Assembly (NCBI GenBank): GCA_020051025.1
Contig: JAGVJS010000141.1
Location: forward strand, 1 to 7,656
Length of the DNA stretch: 7,656 bases
Origin: Sphingobium sp.
GTDB taxonomy: Bacteria; Pseudomonadota; Alphaproteobacteria; Sphingomonadales; Sphingomonadaceae
Direction of reading: 5' to 3'
Numbering within the stretch: position 1 is the first letter of the stretch; each line of letters begins with the position of its first letter. Under the pieces are notes generated by a model, which saw only the letters and a list, made by a program, of their open reading frames with translations, had not been told where the DNA came from and ran no database searches. Below, in pieces: positions 1 to 6,295 of this stretch. The position numbers and the translations under genes were made by a program.

Positions 1-567
1 CAGCACATTGGTCGGGCAGCGATCGGCCAGCCGATGCAATATGTCACGGATCACCGCGCCGGTGGGTGACGTCACGACGCCGATCGTACGCGGCAGGAAG
101 GGCAGGGGCTTCTTCCGCTCCGCCGCAAACAGCCCTTCGCCCGCCAACTTGGCCTTCAATTTCTCCAGCAGCGCCATCAGCGCGCCTTCGCCGGCCAGTT
201 CCATCTTCTCGATGACGATCTGATATTTGGACCGCCCCGGATAGGTGGTCAGCTTGCCGGTCGCGATCACCTCAACGCCATCTTGCGGGGAAAAGGCCAG
301 CCGCTGCGCGCCGCCCTTCCACATCACGCCGTCCAGAACGGCATTCTCATCCTTCAGCGCCAGATAAAGATGCCCCGACGCCGCCCGCTTATACCCCGAA
401 ATCTCGCCGCGCAGCCGCACATGGCCGAACCGGTCCTCCACCGTGCGCTTCAACAGACCCGACAATTCGCTCACCGACAGCGGCGGCGCGTTGTCCCCCG
501 CGCGTTCCTCCGCTAACAGGCGGCCCGAACTGTCATAGGCATCAAATTCCGGGGACATGGGCGACAT
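1..567 (-). CDS. xseA: Exodeoxyribonuclease VII large subunit, N-terminal part (cut by left edge)
   Basis: XseA is the large, catalytic subunit of cytoplasmic exonuclease VII, which pairs with several XseB small subunits to degrade single-stranded DNA to oligonucleotides in repair. The minus strand is open from about 567 to base 1, giving 189 residues of a protein usually 400-500 long. Residues about 29-122 are the OB-fold nucleic-acid-binding domain (PPLSVSELS, then [38 protein letters not shown]). The catalytic Exonuc_VII_L domain begins near 145 with the hallmark [18 protein letters not shown]. Three in-frame ATGs exist, at 573, 567 and 558. I chose 567 because AAGGA (minus strand, 574-578) lies 5 bases ahead of it, while 558 has no well-spaced site. 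The gene diverges from purD with overlapping starts, so its promoter must lie inside purD. Identity is very secure; the exact start is not. Confidence 0.95.
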   Translation of the reverse strand, partial: MSPMSPEFDAYDSSGRLLAEERAGDNAPPLSVSELSGLLKRTVEDRFGHVRLRGEISGYKRAASGHLYLALKDENAVLDGVMWKGGAQRLAFSPQDGVEVIATGKLTTYPGRSKYQIVIEKMELAGEGALMALLEKLKAKLAGEGLFAAERKKPLPFLPRTIGVVTSPTGAVIRDILHRLADRCPTNVL

Positions 568-1849
568 GAACATCCTTCTGCTTGGCGGCGGTGGCCGCGA
601 ACATGCGCTGGCGTGGAAGCTGGCGCAATCGCCCCGGCTCGATACGCTGTTCGCTGCGCCGGGCAATCCGGGCATAGCCGAGCATGCCACATTGGTCGAC
701 CTCGACGCGACGGATCATCGCGCGACGATGGATTTCTGCATCCGCCATTCGATCGCTCTGGTGGTGATCGGGCCGGAAGCGCCGCTGGTCGATGGTCTGG
801 CCGACAATCTGCGCACCATGGGCGTACCGGTCTTCGGTCCCAACAAGAAGGCGGCGCAACTGGAAGGATCGAAGGGCTTTACCAAGGATCTGTGCCAGCG
901 CGCCAACATCCCCACCGCTGCCTATATCCGCGTCACCAGCAAGGACGGGGCGCTCGCCGCGCTCGATGATTTCGCGCTGCCGGTGGTCATCAAGGCAGAC
1001 GGGCTTGCGGCGGGCAAGGGCGTCATCATCGCCGAAACCCGCGACGAAGCGGTCGAGGCGCTCGACACCATGTTCTCCGGCGCGTTCGGCGCGGCGGGCG
1101 AGGAAGTCGTGCTTGAGGAGTTCATGACCGGCGAGGAAGCCAGCTTCTTCGCCCTGACCGATGGCAGCGCCATCCTGCCCTTCGGCTCGGCGCAGGATCA
1201 CAAGCGGGTGGGGGATGGCGACACCGGCCCCAATACCGGCGGCATGGGCGCTTACAGCCCCGCCCGCGTCCTGACGCCCGAACTGGAAGCACAGGTGATC
1301 GAGACGATCATCAAGCCGACCGTCGATACCATGGCAGCCGAAGGCATGCCCTATAGCGGCGTCCTTTATGCCGGCCTGATGCTGACTGCCGAAGGGCCGA
1401 AGCTGATCGAATATAATGCCCGGTTCGGCGACCCCGAATGTCAGGTGCTGATGACTCGCTTCGACGGCGATCTGGTCGACCTGCTGCTCGCCGTGGCGCA
1501 GGGCAAACTGGCCGAACAAGGGCCGGTCCAACTGGCCGATCGCACCGCGCTCACCATCGTCATGGCCGCCAATGGCTATCCGGGCACGCCCGAAAAGGGC
1601 GGCACGATCGCGGGCATTGATGCGGCAGAACAGGACGGAGCGAAGGTCTTCCATGCCGGCACGGCCGACGGGGATGGCGTGCTGGTCGCCAATGGCGGGC
1701 GCGTGCTGAACGTTACCGCCACCGGCGATACGGTCGGCGCGGCGCAGGCCGCCGCCTATGCCGCGGTGGACGCGATCGATTTTCCGACCGGCTTCTGCCG
1801 CCGCGATATCGGCTGGCGCGAAATCGCGCGCGAAACCGAAAAAGGGTGA
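566..1849 (+). CDS. purD: Phosphoribosylamine-glycine ligase (GAR synthetase)
   Basis: PurD joins glycine to 5-phosphoribosylamine using ATP, the second step of de novo purine synthesis, in the cytoplasm. The 427-residue length is normal for the family. The N-terminal domain opens with [19 protein letters not shown] and has APGNPG (31-36) and the [13 protein letters not shown] stretch (68-80). The ATP-grasp domain follows: GSKGFTK (101-107), [10 protein letters not shown] (143-152), [12 protein letters not shown] (184-195), [20 protein letters not shown] (211-230) and the metal/ATP site [12 protein letters not shown] (282-293). The C-terminal domain carries ANGYPG (335-340) and ends near [16 protein letters not shown] chose the ATG at 566 over the one at 557 because GGGGA at 551-555 is 10 bases ahead of 566 but only 1 base ahead of 557, and homologues begin at this MNILLLG. 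It is intact, with no sign of transfer. It diverges from xseA, and a 66-base gap separates it from the next gene. Confidence 0.97.
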   Translation: MNILLLGGGGREHALAWKLAQSPRLDTLFAAPGNPGIAEHATLVDLDATDHRATMDFCIRHSIALVVIGPEAPLVDGLADNLRTMGVPVFGPNKKAAQLEGSKGFTKDLCQRANIPTAAYIRVTSKDGALAALDDFALPVVIKADGLAAGKGVIIAETRDEAVEALDTMFSGAFGAAGEEVVLEEFMTGEEASFFALTDGSAILPFGSAQDHKRVGDGDTGPNTGGMGAYSPARVLTPELEAQVIETIIKPTVDTMAAEGMPYSGVLYAGLMLTAEGPKLIEYNARFGDPECQVLMTRFDGDLVDLLLAVAQGKLAEQGPVQLADRTALTIVMAANGYPGTPEKGGTIAGIDAAEQDGAKVFHAGTADGDGVLVANGGRVLNVTATGDTVGAAQAAAYAAVDAIDFPTGFCRRDIGWREIARETEKG

Positions 1850-1853
1850 ACCC

Positions 1854-1882
1854 TTGCGGCGCGCGGCAAAGCGCCCTTAAAT
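1854..1882 (+). promoter_or_regulatory. Possible sigma70-type promoter for the H3TH gene
   Basis: In the 66-base gap after purD, TTGCGG (1854-1859) is followed, after exactly 17 bases, by TTAAAT (1877-1882). The -35 box keeps the TTG core and the -10 box matches 4 of 6 bases of TATAAT. A transcript would start near 1889 and leave a leader of about 25 bases before the ATG at 1916. The match is modest and could be chance; read-through from purD is the alternative. Confidence 0.35.
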
Positions 1883-1899
1883 AGCGCATAGCATTTTGC

Positions 1900-1908
1900 A
1901 GGGGAGAG
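1900..1908 (+). promoter_or_regulatory. Strong ribosome binding site of the H3TH gene
   Basis: AGGGGAGAG ends 7 bases before the ATG at 1916. It is among the clearest Shine-Dalgarno sequences in the window. It decides the start at 1916 rather than the in-frame ATG at 1931, which lies 22 bases past it. Confidence 0.7.
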
Positions 1909-1915
1909 ACGCGCG

Positions 1916-2488
1916 ATGCAGGAATTCTTCATGGACTATGGCTTGTACCTGCTGGTCGGGTTGCTGGTCGTCATCGCGCTTGTCTTCCTGCTGTCCGGCC
2001 GGGGCAAGGCGGAACAGCCGGTCGAGCCGGCCGCTCCTGTCGAACCGGCGTCGCCACCCGCGCCCACGCCCTTCGTCGATCCGATCATCGCCGCCCCGGT
2101 TGCGGCAACCCCACCGATCGCTGAACCTGTTGTGACGGTGCCTGCCGCGCCGGTAGAGCCAGTTGTCGAAGCCGTCCCTGAACCTGCCCCGGTGGAATCT
2201 GCGCCCGCACCTCTTCTCTCGTCACCGGTCGTCGCCACTGTTGATGATGGAGAGGATGATCTGCTCCGCCTGAAGGGTGTCGGTCCCAAGCTGAAGGCGT
2301 TGCTGATCGAGCTTGGCGTCACCCGCTACGTCCAGATCGCCGGGTGGACCGACGCGGATATTGCCGCTATCGACGCCAAGTTGGGTAATTTTAGGGGCCG
2401 CCCGGTTCGCGACCAATGGGTCGATCAAGCCAAATATCTCGCCGCTGGCGACATTGCCGGCTTCGAGGCGAAATACGGGAAAATCTAG
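1916..2488 (+). CDS. Membrane-anchored protein with C-terminal helix-hairpin-helix (H3TH) domain
   Basis: This is a 190-residue protein of unproven function. Residues about 8-27 form one strongly hydrophobic membrane helix (GLYLLVGLLVVIALVFLL). Residues about 30-108 are a low-complexity linker rich in Pro, Ala, Val and Glu with repeated VEP/PVEP units. Residues about 115-190 are a compact domain containing LKGVGPKLKALLIELGV (119-135), a helix-hairpin-helix with the GVGPKL hairpin, then RYVQIAGWTDADIAAID and GRPVRDQWVDQAKYLAAG. The same domain type occurs as the C-terminal extension of many alphaproteobacterial L21 ribosomal proteins and in proteins annotated as flap-endonuclease-1-like H3TH predicted 5' nucleases. 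Acidic nuclease catalytic residues are not obvious here, so nucleic-acid or protein binding is more likely than cleavage. The Ala/Pro linker suggests the domain is held away from the membrane on the cytoplasmic side; that is inference. The stop shares CTAG with the convergent gene. Confidence 0.85.
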   Translation: MQEFFMDYGLYLLVGLLVVIALVFLLSGRGKAEQPVEPAAPVEPASPPAPTPFVDPIIAAPVAATPPIAEPVVTVPAAPVEPVVEAVPEPAPVESAPAPLLSSPVVATVDDGEDDLLRLKGVGPKLKALLIELGVTRYVQIAGWTDADIAAIDAKLGNFRGRPVRDQWVDQAKYLAAGDIAGFEAKYGKI

Positions 2489-3465
2489 GCGGGCTGGGGC
2501 GCCGGATCGAGCGGCTGCGCATCCCCTGGTGGGCGGATCGGCGGTGTGCTGCCGATCCAGCGGCGCAATTGCTTATGACTTGCCGACAGGCGCCCAAGCG
2601 CGAACAGGGTCGGCACGGATAGCGCCAGCGTAACCGGCGCGCCGATCCCGGTCGCCATCATCAGGCCCATCACCAGCGGATGCCATAGATAGAAGAACAG
2701 GCTATCCCGCCCGATATGGTTGAGCGGGGCGAAAGACAGCCGCAATGCTGCAAAATGCGGCAACAGCGCGATCAGGCCCAGGCACATCAGCAGCCGCGCG
2801 GACACGAAGGCGAAGATGTTCTGATCATATTCCAGTTCCGACCACCAGCCCATGCCCAGCGTCGCGGTCAGCAGGGCAACGCCCAAATAGCGGTTCGCCA
2901 ATCCTCGTTCGGCCATCAACATGCCGAAGAAAAAATAGATCGGATAGCGCAGATAGCGGCTGTCGGGCGACAGCAGGCTGACCCCGATCGCGCCATGGTG
3001 CGGGCCAAATCCATACATGATCGAAAGGCTGAACGGCACGCCGATCGCCAGCAGCCAGATCGGCCGCAGCGGCACGGCGCGCGCGACCAGAATCAGGAAG
3101 AACAGCACCGGTATGTACCAGAGGTGGAAGGGGGGACGCAGCAGCAGGTCGATCGGCGTCCGCCAGGACAGCGACCAGCCGCTGACCAGCAGATAGACGA
3201 TCATCGCCACCAGCCAGGGCAGCAGCATGCGCTCGCCATAACGGCCGAAGAAATGCTCACCGGGTTCGTTGCGCAGCCGGCCTATATTGAGCAGATAGCC
3301 TGATATGCCGATCATCAGCGGCATGCGGAAACCCGACCCGATCCACAGCGCCAGATGCTGCGCATGGGTCAGTTCCATGGCATGTCCTGCCATTACGAGC
3401 AGGATCAGCACCCCCTTGAGGAGGTCGATAGACGGATTTTTCCCCAATATTGCCCCCGGCCCCAT
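2485..3465 (-). CDS. Acyltransferase 3 family membrane protein
   Basis: This 326-residue integral membrane protein belongs to the acyltransferase 3 family (AT3; fucose 4-O-acetylase / OafA-like), which moves acyl groups, usually acetyl, onto sugars of surface polysaccharides. Family marks are visible: SIDLLKGVLILLVMAGHAM (12-30) with the catalytic-type H28, FRMPLMIGISGYLL (46-59), HLWYIPVLFFLI (114-125) and FFYLWHPLV (257-265). About ten hydrophobic segments can be counted, near 15-30, 42-59, 80-97, 114-131, 136-152, 174-186, 193-208, 218-236, 254-271 and 277-291. The Pro-rich tail after 305 is probably cytoplasmic. The start is uncertain: AAAGGGGA lies 17 bases ahead of the ATG at 3465, while a TTG at 3447 has GGGGG 5 bases ahead. 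It diverges from an SGNH hydrolase and ends tail-to-tail with the H3TH gene. The acceptor sugar cannot be told from sequence. Confidence 0.88.
   Translation of the reverse strand: MGPGAILGKNPSIDLLKGVLILLVMAGHAMELTHAQHLALWIGSGFRMPLMIGISGYLLNIGRLRNEPGEHFFGRYGERMLLPWLVAMIVYLLVSGWSLSWRTPIDLLLRPPFHLWYIPVLFFLILVARAVPLRPIWLLAIGVPFSLSIMYGFGPHHGAIGVSLLSPDSRYLRYPIYFFFGMLMAERGLANRYLGVALLTATLGMGWWSELEYDQNIFAFVSARLLMCLGLIALLPHFAALRLSFAPLNHIGRDSLFFYLWHPLVMGLMMATGIGAPVTLALSVPTLFALGRLSASHKQLRRWIGSTPPIRPPGDAQPLDPAPQPA
2535..2558 (+). other. Perfect 8-bp inverted repeat, weak terminator candidate
   Basis: GGATCGGC (2535-2542) and GCCGATCC (2551-2558) form a perfect 8-bp stem around an 8-base loop, 47 bases past the stop of the H3TH gene. 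On the other strand it lies in the acyltransferase tail. No T-run follows, so it is not a classical intrinsic terminator, and one such repeat is expected by chance in a window this size. Confidence 0.2.
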
Positions 3466-3512
3466 CGGCTTTTTCGCACCGTTCCCCTTTAGGAAGCTTT
3501 AAAAAATCTTGG

Positions 3513-3524
3513 TTAAGCGCTTAA
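3513..3524. promoter_or_regulatory. 12-bp perfect palindrome between divergent genes, possible operator
   Basis: TTAAGCGCTTAA is a perfect two-fold palindrome in the locally AT-rich stretch (about 3486-3530) between the acyltransferase and SGNH hydrolase genes. If the hydrolase begins at TTG 3566, the palindrome is untranslated and lies about 40 bases ahead of it and 48 bases ahead of the acyltransferase start, a good place for a shared operator. One or two 12-bp palindromes are expected by chance in 7.6 kb, so location is the main argument. Confidence 0.3.
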
Positions 3525-3565
3525 TCTCCCGATTTGCGAACCGACAACAGACAGGGATTGCCGGA

Positions 3566-4267
3566 TTGAGCCGTATCGACGCTTCGCCTTTGGCCAAATT
3601 GCTCATGGCCCTGCTCGTCTTCGCGGTGATCATCGTTGGCTGGCGGCTCTATGGCCGCTATCGCGAATCCCATGCGGTGCTGCCGCAAAGTGGCGTAGCG
3701 ACGGGCGATTGCGCGCTCTGGTTCGTGGGCAGTTCGTCCATCCATCGCTGGACCAGTCTTGATCGCGACATGGCGCCCTGGGCGACGGAAAATCGCGGCA
3801 TCAACAGCGCCGTGCTGACCGACATTCTGCCCCGTTTCGCCAATATCAAAGCCAGCGAAGGCCGACCGCGTGCGCTCATCCTGTATGTTGGGGAAAATGA
3901 CATCGCTGCCGGTGTGCCGGTGCGCACCGTGATGCGCCAGCTGGCGCAACTGTTCGACCTGCGCGATCGCCTGCTGCCCGGCGTGCCGGTGCTGCTGCTG
4001 TCGGCAAAGCCCAGCCCCGGTCGCGCCGCCTTCCTCGGCGAACAGCGCCTGTTCAATGCGGCGGCCCAGCATTTCCTGCCCCATATGCAAAGCGCCCATT
4101 ATGGCGACATCACCACGCCGCTCTTCGCCGGCGGCAAGCTGGGCGACAATTATCAGCCCGATGGCGTCCATATGAATGCGCGCGGCTACAGGATCTGGGC
4201 CGATGTGGTGCGCCAGCGGCTGCACGAAATCCTGCCGCCAGACGTGACGCGCACCTGCGCGCCCTGA
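3566..4267 (+). CDS. Membrane-anchored SGNH/GDSL-family hydrolase
   Basis: This protein of about 233 residues is a serine esterase or acyltransferase of the SGNH superfamily. With the TTG at 3566 as residue 1, residues about 12-27 are a membrane helix (LLMALLVFAVIIVGW). The catalytic domain follows with all four blocks: WFVGSSSIHRW (52-62, nucleophile probably S57), ENRGINSAV (75-83, G78), LYVGENDIAAG (106-116, N111) and DGVHMNARGY (199-208, D199 and H202). An extracytoplasmic catalytic domain is likely. The start is unsettled. TTG 3566 has AGGGA 8 bases upstream. A longer TTG start at 3509 (252 residues) is open, but its 19 extra codons include TTA, CGA, TTT and ACA, unlike the rest of the gene. 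It would, however, give a more positive N-terminus that better fits an inside N-terminus. ATG 3605 falls inside the helix. It diverges from the acyltransferase; the substrate is unknown. Confidence 0.85.
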   Translation: MSRIDASPLAKLLMALLVFAVIIVGWRLYGRYRESHAVLPQSGVATGDCALWFVGSSSIHRWTSLDRDMAPWATENRGINSAVLTDILPRFANIKASEGRPRALILYVGENDIAAGVPVRTVMRQLAQLFDLRDRLLPGVPVLLLSAKPSPGRAAFLGEQRLFNAAAQHFLPHMQSAHYGDITTPLFAGGKLGDNYQPDGVHMNARGYRIWADVVRQRLHEILPPDVTRTCAP

Positions 4268-4285
4268 TTCAGGCGACCGGCGCGC
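4257..4285. terminator. Possible hairpin at the SGNH hydrolase/lutC convergent junction
   Basis: GCGCGCC (4257-4263) pairs perfectly with GGCGCGC (4279-4285) around a 15-base loop that holds the stop codons of both converging genes. It is symmetric and could slow transcription from both sides. Neither strand has a following T-run, and GC-only repeats arise easily in this genome, so support is weak. Confidence 0.25.
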
Positions 4286-4886
4286 GCAGCAGGATGACGT
4301 GCAGGAATCGCGGTCCATGGGCGCCGCGGACATAGGTGCCTTCGATATCCGTCGTCCCTGACACGCCGGTGATCCAATAATGGGCGCGCGGCTGCGCTCC
4401 GGTCAGCGGAGCAGCCTCCAGATGGGCGACGATATCCCGCACCGGCAACAGCACGATATGATGCAGCGCCAGGAAATTGGGCAGCATCGGCGCGCAGGGC
4501 GCCGTCTCGAACACCAGTGATCCGGTTTCCGCTATTCCCCGCCTTGCGATCGCCAGCGCGGCGACCTCATCGGGTGCGGCGGCATCGTGCAGGGTGAATG
4601 CGCTCCAGTCGCAGCCGTTCAGGCGCGGATCGGGCGGCAGGCATAGCGTGGGCGTCTCGCCCTGCGCCTCCAGATAGCGGGCGACTGCTGCTGGCAGGTC
4701 CGCGATCGTCTCGATCGCATCGTGACTCGCGCTGACGCTGGGCAGTGCCAGCCGGGCCAGAAATTCCGCTTCCAGCGCCCGTTCGTCCACCATCGGCTGT
4801 TCCGGCGCGACCAGCAGCGCCTCGGCTTCCGCCTTGTCGGGCGCCACGCCCTTCAACCGGCTCAATATGGCGTCACGGGCGCTCAT
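4269..4886 (-). CDS. lutC: L-lactate utilization protein LutC (LldG/YkgG-like, LUD domain)
   Basis: LutC is the third part of the cytoplasmic LutABC complex that oxidises L-lactate to pyruvate, known from Bacillus subtilis lutABC and Shewanella lldEFG. At 205 residues it is slightly shorter than the usual 210-240. The LUD fold is marked by RRGIAETGSLVFETAP (115-130), LPNFLALHHIVLLPVRDI (135-152) and a conserved end WITGVSGTTDIEG (171-183) with YVRGAHGPRFLHVILL (185-200). It lacks the Cys-rich iron-sulfur motifs, as the family does. The ATG at 4886 overlaps the lutB stop as ATGA, and AAGGAG 8 bases ahead of it is a near-ideal ribosome binding site. It is the last gene of the operon and ends one base from the convergent SGNH hydrolase. 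A LUD-domain role outside lactate use is possible, but lutA and lutB next to it make the call firm. Confidence 0.93.
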   Translation of the reverse strand: MSARDAILSRLKGVAPDKAEAEALLVAPEQPMVDERALEAEFLARLALPSVSASHDAIETIADLPAAVARYLEAQGETPTLCLPPDPRLNGCDWSAFTLHDAAAPDEVAALAIARRGIAETGSLVFETAPCAPMLPNFLALHHIVLLPVRDIVAHLEAAPLTGAQPRAHYWITGVSGTTDIEGTYVRGAHGPRFLHVILLRAPVA

Positions 4887-6295
4887 TGCCGGCGCTCCTT
4901 CCTATATTGCTCCATGAAGGTCTGTGGCGCGGGCTTGGGCATGTCGCGATAGCGCGTCCAGCCGCCGGCCAGCGGCAACCGGTCGATCCAGCCTTTCTTC
5001 CCCAGCATTTGCATCGCCCGCACGGCGACACCCGTGCCCAATCGATATAATGCCGGCCGTCGCGCCACCCAGGCCCATAGGCCCAGCCCCCAGCGCATCG
5101 ACGTCGGCTCCAGCCCCTCGCGCCAGCTTTTCTCGCGCCACCCCTTCAACAAGGTGGGCAGGGGAATGCGCACCGGGCACACCTCCTGGCATTTGCCGTT
5201 TAGCGTACAGGCGCTGGCCAGATCGCGGCTCTGTTTCAGCCCGTCGAACACCGGCGTTAGCACCGCGCCCATCGGCCCCGGATAGGTGCCGCCATAGGCA
5301 TGGCCGCCAATCTGCCGGAACACGACGCAGTGATTCATGCAGGCGCCGCAACGGATGCAGCGCAGCATCTCCGCCAGCCCCTCCTCGCGCATCTTGGTGC
5401 GGCCATTGTCGACCAGCACGATATGCATCTCCTCCGGCCCGTCCCGGTCGCCCGCGCGCTTCGGCCCGGTGTAGAAGGTCGTATATTGGGTCAACGCCGC
5501 CCCGGTGGCCGATCGCGCCAGCATCCGCAGCATATGGATGGCATGCGGCATGCTCGGTACGATCTTCTCGATCCCTGCCGTCACGATATGGACGCGCGGC
5601 GGCACCAGCGACAATTCGGCATTGCCCTCATTGGTGACGGTGCAGATAGCCCCTGTATCCGCGATCAGGAAATTCGCGCCCGATATGCCGACATCCGCGC
5701 CCAGCATCTGCGTGCGCAGTTCGCGCCGGGCGCTTTCCGCCATGGCGGCGATCGTCTCTTCCTCATGCGGGCTGCGATGCTTGGCCTTGAACAGCGCCGA
5801 CACCTGCTCGCGGGTCTTGTGCATAGCCGGCCAGATGATGTGCGACGGCCGCTCGTCGGCCAGTTGGATGATATGTTCGGCCAGGTCGGTCTCGACCCGG
5901 CCGATGCCGGCTTCGGCCAGCGCGTGGGGCAGGCCGATTTCCTCGCCCAGCATCGACTTGGACCGCGCCACGCTCTTCGCGCCCGCCGCCTTGCAGATAT
6001 CGATGACGATCCGGCACGCTTCGTCCGCAGTGCTGGCCCAATGGACCTTGGCCCCGGCTGCGATGGCATTGGCCTCGAACTCTTCCAGATAGGCGCCCAG
6101 ATGCGCGACGACATGATCCTTGATCGCCGCCGCCCGGTCCCGCGCCGCCTCGAAATCGGGGAAGGCGTCCACCGCTACCGCGCGCTTGGTCTCGGCCGTG
6201 CCGGCGGTCCGCTCGACCGCGACCTTCAATATCCGGTCGGCCAGCGCCATGTCGGCGCGTTCCTTGAACGTCGCGGTGTCGACGGCGCCGCTCAT
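4883..6295 (-). CDS. lutB: L-lactate utilization iron-sulfur protein LutB (LldF-like)
   Basis: LutB is the large iron-sulfur subunit of LutABC and passes electrons from lactate towards the respiratory chain. The 470 residues fit the family. Residues about 60-290 are a LUD domain, including ARSKSMLGEEIGLPHALAEA (110-129), GADVGISGANFLIADTGAI (199-217) and TNEGNAELSLVPPRVHIV (221-238). Residues 313-323 (CIRCGACMNHC) give a standard CxxCxxCxxxC cluster site, followed by HAYGGTYPGPMGAVLTPV. The second site reads CTLNGKCQEVCPV (363-375), with spacing CxxxxxCxxxCP rather than the CxxCxxxCP of the Bacillus protein. The stretch after 385 matches the C-terminal extension of this family. The ATG at 6295 overlaps the lutA stop as ATGA, with GGGGAAGAGG just ahead, and its own stop overlaps lutC in the same way. 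The three-gene set makes the name secure. Confidence 0.95.
   Translation of the reverse strand: MSGAVDTATFKERADMALADRILKVAVERTAGTAETKRAVAVDAFPDFEAARDRAAAIKDHVVAHLGAYLEEFEANAIAAGAKVHWASTADEACRIVIDICKAAGAKSVARSKSMLGEEIGLPHALAEAGIGRVETDLAEHIIQLADERPSHIIWPAMHKTREQVSALFKAKHRSPHEEETIAAMAESARRELRTQMLGADVGISGANFLIADTGAICTVTNEGNAELSLVPPRVHIVTAGIEKIVPSMPHAIHMLRMLARSATGAALTQYTTFYTGPKRAGDRDGPEEMHIVLVDNGRTKMREEGLAEMLRCIRCGACMNHCVVFRQIGGHAYGGTYPGPMGAVLTPVFDGLKQSRDLASACTLNGKCQEVCPVRIPLPTLLKGWREKSWREGLEPTSMRWGLGLWAWVARRPALYRLGTGVAVRAMQMLGKKGWIDRLPLAGGWTRYRDMPKPAPQTFMEQYRKERRQ

Noticed and set aside
491..519. TTGTCC, 17 bases, TAACAG as a purD promoter inside xseA
   Set aside because: The -10 box matches only 3 of 6 bases and lacks the final T; too weak to list as a feature.
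542..1654. Long minus-strand open frame (370 codons) opposite purD
   Set aside because: It lies wholly antisense to the unmistakable purD, has a low-complexity Arg/Gly/Asp-rich sequence without family motifs, and is what high third-position GC produces on the opposite strand.
1842..1855. AAGGG-TGAA-CCCTT hairpin over the purD stop as a terminator
   Set aside because: The stem is only 5 bp and no T-run follows; the right arm also enters the proposed promoter of the next gene.
3521..4333. Minus-strand open frame (270 codons) opposite the SGNH hydrolase
   Set aside because: It is antisense to a protein with all SGNH catalytic blocks, has no motif of its own, and overlaps the lutC end.
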